64,000 bases of DNA. Origin: DALYJJ01 sp031969915. GTDB lineage: Bacteria > Acidobacteriota > Terriglobia > Bryobacterales > Bryobacteraceae. The notes beneath the pieces were generated by a model. The model ran no database searches and was not told the DNA's origin. It saw only the letters and a program-made list of their open reading frames with translations. The DNA is taken from positions 1 through 64,000 of the forward strand of contig DALYJJ010000004.1 of NCBI GenBank assembly GCA_031969915.1, in the 5' to 3' direction. Shown piece after piece: positions 24,575-34,700 of the stretch; within the stretch, counting starts at the first letter, position 1; the number at the start of each line of letters is the position of its first letter. Made by a program: the position numbers and the translations under genes.

Positions 24575-25435
24575 CTAGCCGCGGACGCTGGCGGCGGGAA
24601 TCTTCTTGAGCAGGTCTTCCATTTCGGCGCGGCTCTCGGCGCCGATCGTGAAGCAATCGACGACCTCCTGGGCGAGCGCGTACTGCAGGCACTCGTCGGC
24701 CTTGTTGCGAAGCTGGCCTGCGCCGAGGATCTTCATGCCGATGATGCCCTTGCCGGCGGCCTTCATCTGCTTCAGCACGCTGACCACGGTGGCGACGTCG
24801 GCGTCCATGATCTTGCCGGCGGGGTTAATGCGGGCGAGATCGACCTGCACCCAGGGAGTCCTGGCGGCGGTCTTGAGCGCTTCGAGCGTGTGGCAGGAGA
24901 CGCCGTGGGTTTTGATGAGGCCCTTCTCGCGCATCTCGGAGATGTACTCCATGGCGCCCTTCTTACGGTCCGGCCAGTTGGCGTCCATCATGCAGTGGAG
25001 CAGCATGATGTCGACGTAGTCGGTGCCAATCTCCTTGCGGAAGCGGTCGAAGTCGGCCTTCATCTCGTTGTAGGTGTTGGCGTGGGTCTTGGAGAGAATG
25101 ACGACCTTGTCACGCGGCACCTGCTTGAGGCCGGCCTTGAGGTGGGGATGGGTGCCGTACTGGTCGGCGGCGTCCCAGAAGTTGAGGCCCTGATCGTAGG
25201 CCGCCTTGAGCAGTTCGCCCATGCCGCCGATGCCGAGCTTCTTGGTCTGGTTCGAACTGCCTCCCACGCCGTTAGTGCCGGTGCCGAGGGCGAGGCGGCT
25301 CAATTCCACCTTCATCGGTCCGAGCTTGATGCGGTCGGTGGCCTGTTTCGCCTTACCGGCCGCGAACAGATGGTGGGGGAACGCGTTCAAGGAAACGGCC
25401 CCAACCGTGGATTGCAAGAAGCAGCGACGATCCAT
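24575..25435 (-). CDS. Aldo/keto reductase
   Basis: A 286-aa protein of the NADPH-dependent AKR fold. The family tetrad can be traced in WDAADQYGTHP (Asp, Tyr), VVILSKTHA (Lys) and MLLHCMMDA (His). The first 26 residues (MDRRCFLQSTVGAVSLNAF) look like a Tat signal, so it may be exported with bound cofactor, as in other acidobacterial Tat-linked AKRs. Substrate unknown. Confidence 0.88.
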   Translation of the reverse strand: MDRRCFLQSTVGAVSLNAFPHHLFAAGKAKQATDRIKLGPMKVELSRLALGTGTNGVGGSSNQTKKLGIGGMGELLKAAYDQGLNFWDAADQYGTHPHLKAGLKQVPRDKVVILSKTHANTYNEMKADFDRFRKEIGTDYVDIMLLHCMMDANWPDRKKGAMEYISEMREKGLIKTHGVSCHTLEALKTAARTPWVQVDLARINPAGKIMDADVATVVSVLKQMKAAGKGIIGMKILGAGQLRNKADECLQYALAQEVVDCFTIGAESRAEMEDLLKKIPAASVRG

Positions 25436-25520
25436 TCAACCTCCAGGTCTTGTCCGAGACAATAGCATATTTCCGAATTAAGTCCGAACCACTCGCCCCG
25501 TCATTCGTTTACATAGATAT

Positions 25521-27959
25521 ATGGCAAGCCTCAACGTGACTCTCCGTTCTCTGTTGAAAGCCCGGGGCCTGGCGTTGACCGCAATCCTGACGATGGCTCT
25601 CGGGATCGGCGCGAATACGGCCATCTTCAGCGTGCTGAACGCGGTCCTGCTGCGACCGCTGCCCTACCGTGACCCGGACCGGCTGGTGCTGATTGCCAAC
25701 CGCATCCCGCAGTTGATCAAGGAGCCGATTCCGATTACGGCTCGGGACGTGGTGGAGTACGGACGGCGGCTGCGCTCGGTGGACGGCGTGGCGGGCGTTG
25801 AGACGGGTCCGATCGATCTGATCACGGATGGGCAGATCCAGCGCGTGCAGGCGGTTTCGGCAAACTGGAATCTGTTTCCGCTACTGGGTGTGGCGCCGGC
25901 GGTGGGGCGGACCTTCACGCCGGAAGAGGACAAGCCGGGGCAGTTGGTGACGGTGCTGACTCACACCCTGTGGCAGGGCGCGTTTGGCGGCGATGCGGGC
26001 GTGGTGGGGCGGACGGTGACACTCGACCGGAAGCCGTACAAGATCATCGGCGTGATGCCGCGCGGCTTCCAGTTTCCGCAGCGGGCGATGGGCTTCGCCG
26101 AGGCGGGCGACCTGTGGGTGCCGATGGCGTTCACAGACGAAGAACGGAAGCGCATGGGAGACAACTTCAACTACAGCGCGATTGCGCGAGTGAAGGCGGG
26201 AGCCTCGATGGCGCAGGTGGAGGCGGAAGTCGCGGCAGTGGGGAAGGCGCTCTATGAAGAAGCGGTGCCGGCGCCAGTGCGAAGTAAGTTCACCATCGAG
26301 GCGCTGACATTGCCGCTGCGGGAGCGCGTCGTGGGGAAGATCCGTCCGCTGCTGCTGATCCTGCTGGGCGCGGTGGGACTGGTTCTGTTGATTGCCTGCG
26401 CGAACATCGCAAACCTGCTGATGACGCGGGCGGCCGGGCGCCGGAGGGAGACGGCGGTGCGGGCAGCGCTGGGGGCGTCGCGCTGGTCGCTGGCGAAGCA
26501 GGCCTTCGTGGAGAGCCTGCTGCTGGCGGGCGCGGGAGGCGCGCTGGGCGTGGGGCTGGCGCACGTGGCCACGGGGGCGCTGGTGCGGTCCATTCCCTAC
26601 AACGTGCCGCGCAGCGAGGAAGTCGGGACGGATCTGAGCGTGCTTCTGTTCACGCTCGGGCTCTCGCTGTTGACGGGACTGTTGTTCGGCCTGGCGCCGG
26701 CGCTGGCCGCGGCGCGCGCCGATCTGAACGAGACGTTGAAGCAAGGCGGCCGCACTGGTACAGCGGGACGCGGGCAGGGGCGGCTGAGCGGCGCGTTGGT
26801 GGCGGCGCAGGTGGCGCTGGCGATCGTGTTGCTGACCGGCGCGGGGCTGCTGCTGCGGAGTTTCGCGCTGTTGCGGAATGTCGACACGGGAGTCCGTCAG
26901 GAAGGCGCGCTGGCGATGTCGCTCCTGTTGCCGGAGGAGCAATACAAAGAGCGCTCCCAGGTGGAAGCCTTCCATCGGGGACTCATCGAGCGGCTGCGGG
27001 CGCTGCCCGGCGTGACGCACGTGGGCGCGGGAACCGGGATGCCCATGCGCGATTACAACGTGCGCGTCTTCACAAAGGAAGGACAGCTCGAAGTGAAGGG
27101 TAAGCCGCCCGTGGCGGCGCACGCCTATGTGACGCCGGGCTACTTCGCGGCGCTGGGCATAAAGCTGGAGCGGGGCCGCGGGTTTGAGGAGGCCGATCGC
27201 GAGGGCGCGGAGCGAGTGGTGATCGTCAACCGGACGCTGGCGCTACGGCACTTCGCGGGCGAAGATCCGATCGGCAAGCGGATCAAGTGGGGGCTGGCGG
27301 AATCGAAGGTTCCGTACATGACGATTGTGGGCGTGGTGGGCGATGTGAAGAACCGGGGCCTGGCGCGTGAGAACGAGGAGCAGACGTTTGTGCCGTATGC
27401 GCAAGCGGAATCGGCGCGGCGCGGGGTGTTCGTGATTCTGCGTACGGCGGGCGATCCGGCGCCGCTGGCCGCGGCGGCTCGGGAGCAGGTGCGCTCGCTC
27501 GACCCGCAACAGGGCATCGGCGAGATCCTACCGCTGCGCACGGTCTTTGAGAAGTCGATCGCGCCGGAGCGGTTCCAGACTTCGCTGCTGACGTTGTTCG
27601 CAATGGCGGCGATGGTGCTTTCGGCCATCGGCTTGTTCGGTGTGATGGCGAGCGTGGTGGCGCAGCGCACGCATGAGATCGGCATTCGCATGGCATTGGG
27701 GGCGCGGCAGCGGGACGTGCTGAGGGATGTATTGGGGCGCGGCCTGCGTTTGGTTTTGATCGGCACCGCCGTGGGGCTTTGCGGCGCGCTTGCGTTGACA
27801 CGCTTGGTGGAGAAGCTGCTCTTCGGGGTGAAGGCTACGGACCCGTGGACCTTCGCGGGGGCGCCGCTGGTGTTGGCCGCAGTGGCGCTGGCCGCGGCCT
27901 GGCTACCGGCGCGGCGCGCGGCGCGAGTGGACCCGATGGTGGCGCTGCACTATGAATGA
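25521..27959 (+). CDS. MacB/FtsX-type ABC permease of the acidobacterial orphan class (ADOP)
   Basis: An 812-aa membrane protein built of two MacB_PCD-FtsX units. The first unit starts TILTMALGIGANTAIFSVLN-like (AILTMALGIGANTAIFSVLN, residues 20-39), has an extracytoplasmic domain, then membrane helices near 280-420. The second has a further extracytoplasmic domain and helices near 690-800. No ATPase gene is adjacent, the hallmark of these orphan permeases, which are expanded in Acidobacteria. Function is unknown; efflux or mechanotransmission is possible. No clear ribosome-binding site. Confidence 0.92.
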   Translation: MASLNVTLRSLLKARGLALTAILTMALGIGANTAIFSVLNAVLLRPLPYRDPDRLVLIANRIPQLIKEPIPITARDVVEYGRRLRSVDGVAGVETGPIDLITDGQIQRVQAVSANWNLFPLLGVAPAVGRTFTPEEDKPGQLVTVLTHTLWQGAFGGDAGVVGRTVTLDRKPYKIIGVMPRGFQFPQRAMGFAEAGDLWVPMAFTDEERKRMGDNFNYSAIARVKAGASMAQVEAEVAAVGKALYEEAVPAPVRSKFTIEALTLPLRERVVGKIRPLLLILLGAVGLVLLIACANIANLLMTRAAGRRRETAVRAALGASRWSLAKQAFVESLLLAGAGGALGVGLAHVATGALVRSIPYNVPRSEEVGTDLSVLLFTLGLSLLTGLLFGLAPALAAARADLNETLKQGGRTGTAGRGQGRLSGALVAAQVALAIVLLTGAGLLLRSFALLRNVDTGVRQEGALAMSLLLPEEQYKERSQVEAFHRGLIERLRALPGVTHVGAGTGMPMRDYNVRVFTKEGQLEVKGKPPVAAHAYVTPGYFAALGIKLERGRGFEEADREGAERVVIVNRTLALRHFAGEDPIGKRIKWGLAESKVPYMTIVGVVGDVKNRGLARENEEQTFVPYAQAESARRGVFVILRTAGDPAPLAAAAREQVRSLDPQQGIGEILPLRTVFEKSIAPERFQTSLLTLFAMAAMVLSAIGLFGVMASVVAQRTHEIGIRMALGARQRDVLRDVLGRGLRLVLIGTAVGLCGALALTRLVEKLLFGVKATDPWTFAGAPLVLAAVALAAAWLPARRAARVDPMVALHYE

Positions 27960-27973
27960 TGACGCGGAGTTGA

Positions 27974-28384
27974 TCACGCGCCTCGCGGGGAAGCGAAACC
28001 GGGGCGCCGCCACAGCAAGAGGGCCAGATATCCGCCGAAGAAGACATCGATCGATCCGCAGAAGCCGGGCCACCAGACGGGAACACCGGGGTTCTCGATG
28101 AAGAGGTGGTGAACGAAGTCAGAGAGTCCGTGGCCGGTGAGGGCAACCACAATCAGCCAGAGGGACTTGTGGAAGCCTGCCACGGCAAGCGCGAAGAAGA
28201 CGCACGCGAGCAAGGTCTCCAGCACGAGCGCACGGGTGGAGTTCGCCATGGTCGCGAACAAGACGTAATAGGTTGCGACGACCGTGGTCACCGTTGGATA
28301 GAAGACCCGCTCACGGTCAAACCCGGAGAACCGGGCAAAGGCGCACACCGCAAGACCGAGTACAAACCCGATCACATACTCCAT
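27974..28384 (-). CDS. Membrane protein, function unknown
   Basis: A 136-aa protein with about four membrane helices: YVIGFVLGLAVCAFARF, VTTVVATYYVLFATMA, VLETLLACVFFALAVAGF and a last one near SIDVFFGGYLALLLW. His/Asp-rich loop GHGLSDFVHHLFIENP could bind a metal. GGGAGG lies 8 bases before the ATG. Convergent with the permease gene. No family assigned. Confidence 0.75.
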   Translation of the reverse strand: MEYVIGFVLGLAVCAFARFSGFDRERVFYPTVTTVVATYYVLFATMANSTRALVLETLLACVFFALAVAGFHKSLWLIVVALTGHGLSDFVHHLFIENPGVPVWWPGFCGSIDVFFGGYLALLLWRRPGFASPRGA

Positions 28385-28420
28385 GGCTGCCTCCCTATCC
28401 GCCCGAAGCGGGGCGCGGCA

Positions 28421-29740
28421 CTACGAGTAGCTCGACGGCTTGAGCCGGATGCCGGCCGGGCCGGAAGGATGGATCTCGAGGATGCCGCCCGCGTCGGCCT
28501 GGTCGTCGTACATCGCCTCGTCGTCGATCTCGATATCGTACCAGCCGCGCGGCTTCAGGCCGAGCACGTAGACGGTATCGGGGGTGGCGTCGTCGAAGGC
28601 GAACTTCGTCGAGGCGACGACGGCCTGATTGCCAACCCGCAGCGGCTTCTCCAGCTTGCTGGTGTCAAAGACGCTGAGCTTACCCTGTTCGAAGAACTGC
28701 AGCTTGCCTTCCAGGTAGCCCAGCCATCGCGCGTCCTCGTCCCAGGTTGAGCGCAGGAAGAGGGCGCCGCCCTGGTGTTTCCTGTCGTGAAAGATGAGCG
28801 CGAGGTGCGAGTAGCTGAGGCCGGGCTGATAGGGGTTGGCCCAGAGAAACTCATAGGGCGCGCCGAGGGGACCGCGGAGGAGGAAGCGGTCCTGGATCAG
28901 CCATCCTTGGAGGAACTGCGTTTCGAGCAGGTTGGTGTCGTAGGCGACGGCGGCGAATTCGGAGGCGCGCGTGTAGGTGGCGATGCGGAGGTCGGGCTCG
29001 CCCGCGCCGGGCATCATGGGGATGCGGTATTCGTTTTCGGCGGCGGGCCAGGGGCTGGGATAGTAGCTGGTGAGAAGGAAGGCGGGAAGCGTGCGGAAGT
29101 AGGGTTCGATCGGCTCGCGAAGTTCGATGCGCAGGTTGTCGCGCACCACGTGCAGGAGCTCGTAGAGGGCAAGCATGCTCTCGCGGGCGATCGGGCGGCG
29201 GCCCTCCTGGATGGCGGGCACGATGCTCCCGCGCCACCAGACGGTGACGATTTCGGCGAGGGCTTTTTCGGAGAGCTCCGGATGCTCGCCGGCGATCGCG
29301 ATGGCGGCGAAGGCGCGGTCGCGGACGGCTTCCGCGGTGACGGCCGGGCGGGCGGCGTCCTTGGCCAGGCGTGCGGTCAGGGCGGCCTTTTGGGGCGGGG
29401 TCGCGGCGGAGGCGCACCAGTCGTACACCAGGGCGGCCTGGCGAGTGTCGGCGCCGGGGTTGGTGGCGAATTCGAGGGCGCGACGGGCCGCGGCGGCGTC
29501 ACCGGAGACGTGGTAGTAGAGGCCGTGGGCGAACCCTGGCTCGGGCATGGCGGCGCTGCCGGCCATGAGGGTGTGGAACTGGCGCCAACGGATGGAATCG
29601 CGCTCGCGTTCGCGTTTCAGAAGGCGCGAGCGGCGCGGATTGAGAAGAAGGCGCGGAGGATCGGAGTAGACACGAAAACTCTCGTCGTCGGCGGCGGCAG
29701 CGGCGGCGGCCAAGGTCCCGAGGAAGAGCCTGCGAAGCAT
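28421..29740 (-). CDS. Secreted protein, function unknown
   Basis: A 439-aa protein with a signal peptide (MLRRLFLGTLAAAAAAADD). Residues about 30-270 look alpha-helical and repetitive, like an alpha/alpha toroid (for example ALYELLHVVRDNLRIELREP). Residues about 290-439 are beta-rich. The order recalls heparinase II/III-like polysaccharide lyases, but no catalytic motif is recognised, so the call stays open. CACAAT lies 8 bases before the ATG on this strand, without a ribosome-binding site. Confidence 0.7.
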   Translation of the reverse strand: MLRRLFLGTLAAAAAAADDESFRVYSDPPRLLLNPRRSRLLKRERERDSIRWRQFHTLMAGSAAMPEPGFAHGLYYHVSGDAAAARRALEFATNPGADTRQAALVYDWCASAATPPQKAALTARLAKDAARPAVTAEAVRDRAFAAIAIAGEHPELSEKALAEIVTVWWRGSIVPAIQEGRRPIARESMLALYELLHVVRDNLRIELREPIEPYFRTLPAFLLTSYYPSPWPAAENEYRIPMMPGAGEPDLRIATYTRASEFAAVAYDTNLLETQFLQGWLIQDRFLLRGPLGAPYEFLWANPYQPGLSYSHLALIFHDRKHQGGALFLRSTWDEDARWLGYLEGKLQFFEQGKLSVFDTSKLEKPLRVGNQAVVASTKFAFDDATPDTVYVLGLKPRGWYDIEIDDEAMYDDQADAGGILEIHPSGPAGIRLKPSSYS

Positions 29741-30311
29741 CCGGTTCGATTGTGTCACACTGACACAGCGTGGCGCGCCGTGACCCAACTCCGGCCCCCG
29801 GCGATGGGTCTCAAGCTAAGAAAAGAAACAACTTACGACTGTGGCACGAGTGGTCCGACGCTTGCTACCATAGGCATCGAATTGATGAAGTGACCTTGAA
29901 CCTGCCCTCTGTAGCAATCGGCGGGCGGTTGATTTGAGCGAGTACCGAAGACTCCGATAGTGCTTGCGGGAGCCAGTGGTCTTAGATTTCTGATTCGCTC
30001 TTGTCGTCCGATCGCAGGTTGCGACAGAGGGTTTTTTTTGAGGAGCGGGTCGCCTCAGCCGCATTGATACGAGCTTACCGGGATCTTGGGTTTCGGTTGC
30101 TGTCTGGCGCTTTCGTGGTGGATAAGTAGGACGCGGGCCCCACGGGAGCGGAGGTAGTGTTTGCGGGAATCACCAGACGAGCCGACGCCGGATCTCAGCC
30201 CCAGAACTGGGGCAGGGCCGCATACGTCTCCGGAGTGCTTCGTGGCCTCATCTCCGACCGGGGACGATGCGGTCTTTCCTTTTTTGGGCAGCCTTTCTTG
30301 GGCGCCCTTGA
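29741..30311. other. Non-coding stretch with two degenerate repeats
   Basis: No convincing gene is seen here. Two related segments lie at about 29951-29980 and 30149-30178: both share TAGTG(C/T)TTGCGGGA, with looser similarity for about 30 bases upstream. On the minus strand both conceptually translate with SRKHY, which suggests two decayed copies of one element rather than a gene. A run of eight Ts at about 30033-30040 follows the first copy. Confidence 0.35.
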
Positions 30312-31769
30312 CTAGGGAAGGCTGGCGCTGACCATAGGCATGGAGCGGGGCGGCAGGGCGAGATAGCCGATGGTCAACCCACTTCCGGGAGCGTTGTAGA
30401 GCAGCCCCGGATAGATGAAATCCACCCAGAAGATGGCGAGCGGAGCATCCATGTTCTGGAGTTCTTCTTTCATTCGCACCGCCAAGCCATCCGGACCCGC
30501 CCACCACCAAACGCCGTCGCTTGCCTGCCAGACGAGGAGCGCGCCGCCGCGCTGATCCACGCGCACCACGGCGTTCCGGATTTCGCTGGGTGAATCCCAT
30601 CGGAGGGTAACCGAAGGGTTTCTGGCGAACTGTCCGGCCGGTGTCACACTCCAGGAACGAAGCTGGTAGCGCAGGGGCTCATCGGGCTCGTCGGTGAGGC
30701 CGGCGCCGAGAGCGGCGCCATCGGCGCGAAGGGCGAAATCCTGGGCGATCATCGTCCCGCGGAAAGCGGTCACCAGTTGGGGAGCGGGAACCGGTTCGCC
30801 GCCCCGCCACACGCTCAGTCCGAACAAGGCGGCGGGCTTGCCGGCAGGATCGGCGGTGCGCCAGAGAAAGACGGTCCTTCGCAAGTCGTCGGGACCGTGA
30901 ACCGAAAGGCCCAGCGCGGGAACGGGGCCGGGCTGGACGGCGGAGTTCAGGGGGGCATCCGGGCGGCCGAGCGGCGCGCTCATCAACTCCCAGGAGTCAC
31001 CCCGCTCGCGGATCAGGAGCGCGTCGGCGCCGCTGGTGGTTTGAAACAGGGGCGGGACGATCCGGAAGCCTTCGGCGGGCAAATCGGCTGCCAGCGGCTG
31101 AGAGGCACCGCGCGCGTGGGAGTAACCGCGGAGGCGATCGCCTTCGACCCATGCGGCGACCTGGGAAGGCGCGCTACGCATCGCCGGGACGGCGAGAACC
31201 GGCCGCGCACCGGCGGGAACGGGACCGAGCGGGAGGCTGTTGCCGAGCGTGGCCGGCGCCAGCCCGAGGACGGAGGTCAACCAGAGATTCGAAGAGCCGC
31301 CGGAGGGGGCTTCCGTCCACAGGGCGTACACCTGGGAAGCGTCCAGAATCCCGGAGCCGGTGGCGAGCACGAGGTGAGCGGGCGGGGCGGGCTCGATTTC
31401 GATCCGGACGGGCGGCGAATCCAGGTAGACCGGCTCGCCCTCACGGAACCAGTGATAGCGGGCCACGACGTCAAACACACCCGCCTGGGGGAACGGGAAG
31501 CGGGAGGCGGAATGGATCAGGTTCTCGAGCGTGGACCCCGAGGGCACCTTCTGCTCGGGACGCTCGGCCCAGACCTCGGCGGGCTCACCGAAAGTGAACT
31601 GGCGCCGCCCTTGCACGTCGGTGAGCACCATCGCCGGGTCGCCGCCCTTGACCTGGTAATTGCAGAATTCGAGGTCTTCGTCGCCCTGGTTCTCCAGGCG
31701 GCACCGCGCGACGATGGGTTCGGTCCACTTGATCTTTGCGCGATCGAAACGAACGCTGGCATGGGTCAT
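30312..31769 (-). CDS. Beta-rich protein, third gene of the metzincin operon, function unknown
   Basis: A 485-aa protein without signal peptide. Residues 1-130 look like an Ig-like domain (RFDRAKIKWTEPIVARCRLE ... ARYHWFREGEPVYLDSPPVR). Residues 135-485 have repeated short strands with W/F endings (VAAWVEGDRLRGY, VFLWRTADPAG, LLVWQASDGVWWW), suggesting a beta-propeller. Start ATG 31769 overlaps the stop of the metzincin gene by ATGA, so the two are translated together. It could be an immunity protein, inhibitor or delivery partner; position supports a partnership but not which kind. A longer reading upstream to 32207 is a shadow of the metzincin gene. Confidence 0.7.
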   Translation of the reverse strand: MTHASVRFDRAKIKWTEPIVARCRLENQGDEDLEFCNYQVKGGDPAMVLTDVQGRRQFTFGEPAEVWAERPEQKVPSGSTLENLIHSASRFPFPQAGVFDVVARYHWFREGEPVYLDSPPVRIEIEPAPPAHLVLATGSGILDASQVYALWTEAPSGGSSNLWLTSVLGLAPATLGNSLPLGPVPAGARPVLAVPAMRSAPSQVAAWVEGDRLRGYSHARGASQPLAADLPAEGFRIVPPLFQTTSGADALLIRERGDSWELMSAPLGRPDAPLNSAVQPGPVPALGLSVHGPDDLRRTVFLWRTADPAGKPAALFGLSVWRGGEPVPAPQLVTAFRGTMIAQDFALRADGAALGAGLTDEPDEPLRYQLRSWSVTPAGQFARNPSVTLRWDSPSEIRNAVVRVDQRGGALLVWQASDGVWWWAGPDGLAVRMKEELQNMDAPLAIFWVDFIYPGLLYNAPGSGLTIGYLALPPRSMPMVSASLP

Positions 31770-34700
31770 GGGAGTCCGTACATATCTTTGATCTGCCGGT
31801 CGGTTTGGGGTTGGGAGCAGCCTCGCAATGACAGCAGGCACTCCCCGCACAGGTCCCCGTAGCAGCCCGAATAGCTCATCACGCACACGCACTGATCGGC
31901 GGTGGGCTTCTGCCAGGGATCGTTTACCGCCCGCTGGTGGGCGTCCACCAGGCTGGCGCCCGCCGGCATCTGATGCGCGAGCCCCAGCACATGACCGAAT
32001 TCGTGAAGGGCATTTCCCGTGTTGGGGTAGATGCGGAAGACGCCGTGGTAGACGCTCTCGGTATGCGAGATGTAGAAGCCGCGCGAGCCGGTGCCGTAGC
32101 CGCTGGTGATGGTGGAAGTGCCGGTCATGTAGCCGGCGCGTGCCTCCGTGTTGTCGCCTCGCGGGATCTGGACGATGGTGAACCCAGGCAAGGATCCACC
32201 GCCGCACAGGTACTCCATCATCGCCTCCACGAAGAACTGGAGACCGACTGTCATCTTCTGCTTGTCGTCATTGGCGACGAGATCGAACGGAGCGTATACT
32301 CCCGCCAGCGCGGGGTCATTCGCAATCAGCTCGTTGTAATGGGAGAAGACCCGCATGTTGAACAGGAAGGGCGACGTGGCGTCGACCCGCGGAGTCACCT
32401 TCGGGAAGCCGAACAAGGTGTCCCAGTGCACGTCCTGATAGCCCTGCGCAGACCACCACCGCTCCAGCGCGTTGCGCGCGAATTCCATGGCGTCGAGGCG
32501 TTCCTGGTTACCCAGCACGGATTTGCTGGGCGCGTCCGCGATCCACTCACAATAGCCCCAGGCGAATTGCGTGGTGAACGGCGTCGGCGAAACGGCCAGC
32601 GGCCGGTACATCAGTTGCTCCCCGCGTTCGTTGATCTTCAGCAAATCGCCGGGATTCAAGGGTTGATAGACGCGCGCTTCGGTGGCGAGGCCGGGAAACA
32701 CGGCGAGGTCGATCATCGGGCTGTTGAGGCCCATCATCTGGAACTCGTGGTGGCCGGGCGGATACTTGCCCTTTTCCAGGATCGTACTGAGCCACGGACT
32801 GGGAGCGGTTCCCGCAGCCCACGGATTGGGCATTTGATAGTAGCGGTACAGGCGGAGATTGCGCCAAACCACGAGCGTTCCACACTTGGCTTCCGGCTCG
32901 TGCACCGGCCCGTTGGATTCGCGGAGAAGCCAATCGGGATCGATGTAGGCGCGCAGCTTGTAACGGTCGCCGCCGCAACGCGAGGGATCCATCAACACGC
33001 CGGCGAAGCCCTTGTCATTGGTCTTGCATTCGGAGGCGTGCGGGTTGCGGCCCGTGTCGGCGGGCATGGTGGCCAGGGCGAGCGTTCCGAAGTCCTTCTT
33101 CGCATCGGCGCGTTTTGTGTGGAAGCCGTCAATCGGCGCCGCGGGTTGGCCGAGCACGGCCTTGATGCCGTCGGCGTGGCCGAGTTTGCCGCCACGCTCG
33201 TGCCAGACGTTGTCCTTCTGCGGGTCAGTGGGGGCGGCTCTGCCGGCCCAACCCGTGTAGAGGTCAGTGACGTACTTGCGTTGTGCGCCGGTGATCTCGG
33301 CCAGCCGAGTGGAGGCGGCGGCTCGCTGTTGCAGGAGGAAGTCGACGCGGCCCAACAAGTTCTTCTGAGCAGTCTTGGCCCGGACGCGAGGGTAGGGCGT
33401 GTCGGCCTGGGCGGTCCACCAGGCTGAGACTCTGGGCCAGGAGAGGCTATTGACAGCCCCCCAGGTGCGAAGCCAAGCGATGCACTGCTGCTTGGCGTGA
33501 TCGACCGGGCTTGGGTGCGCCGGAACCAGCGCCACCGTGTTCGCCATCGCTTTCAGCACCAGCTTCCAGACCGCTTCCCACTCTGCCACTTCCAGCGGCG
33601 CTAAGCCGACCGCCATCTTGGAGGGCATGACCGCCGGCGGGTTCGCCAGGTCCGGGATCTTATCGAAGATCTTGCCGAGCTTGGAGATCACGAGGTCGGG
33701 CCCTTGAATCAGCCGCGGATACGGAGTCACGGCTATGCCGTCCCACCAATCCTGCACAGCCGCCCAGGGGACGTCGACGTCGTAGCCACCGGTGGTCCAC
33801 GTGGTGATCCAGGTTTGGGCCTGCGCCTTAGCCAAGACATCGTCGTTGGTGGCGTCCCAGGCTTTGTGAACCAGTGTCCAGAGGCCCTTCCACTCGGACT
33901 CGTCAAGGCCACCGTTGAACTGGTTCTGGATGGGGAACGAATCGATCTGCCACCACACGCCGTCGGTGTCGTAGTTCATGACCTTGTCGGGCAGCGGAGG
34001 GGCGACGAAGGCCGTGCCGACGGGGTCGTCGGGCGCGATCAACTGGAAGAGAACCGGAACGTCCTCGGCCGGGCTCGTGCTCCCGTCCGGCCATTCGGCC
34101 TGGACTTCGGCAATCAGCGGAATCTTGCCGAGCGACGCGTTCTTCTCGCGAACGCGGTCTTCGATCTCGTTGCGGCGATAGCCGATCTGGAACTGGTAAT
34201 TCGCGGGCACAACCGAAGCAGTGGAGTTGTTGCAGTAATGGTCGCCGGCGTTGAGCCCGGTCACGGGCGACTTAGTGGTCGCATACCCGCCCGGAATCCG
34301 AATGGCGGCGAAGGCGCCGTCGGCGGGGAGTTGGGACTCGGCGAACACCTGGCCCGAGGTTGGGAAAGAAGCGGCAATGACGTTGCCAGCGGCCTCGTCC
34401 TTCAGCCTTGTAACAGCCGCCACGTCGTCCACGAGGTTGTGCACTTCCTTGTAGTAATCCCAGCAAGCGTGGGCGTGTCCTTCGACCGTGGACGGGCCGG
34501 CGCCCGCGGTGGCGATGGACGGGTGGTCGAGCGGCGTGTAGAGGTAGCCCAAGGCCTGCAGGCGCTCCCGGACGCCGGGGTCGGTCCAGGGCTTTGCGGC
34601 GCCCGTGACGGGGGTGAAGAGCGCGTCGATCTCTCCGAGCTTCAGCTTGAGGCGGTAGAGCGGCTGGGGAACCAGGATGGTGACGGTCTCATCGCCGTTC

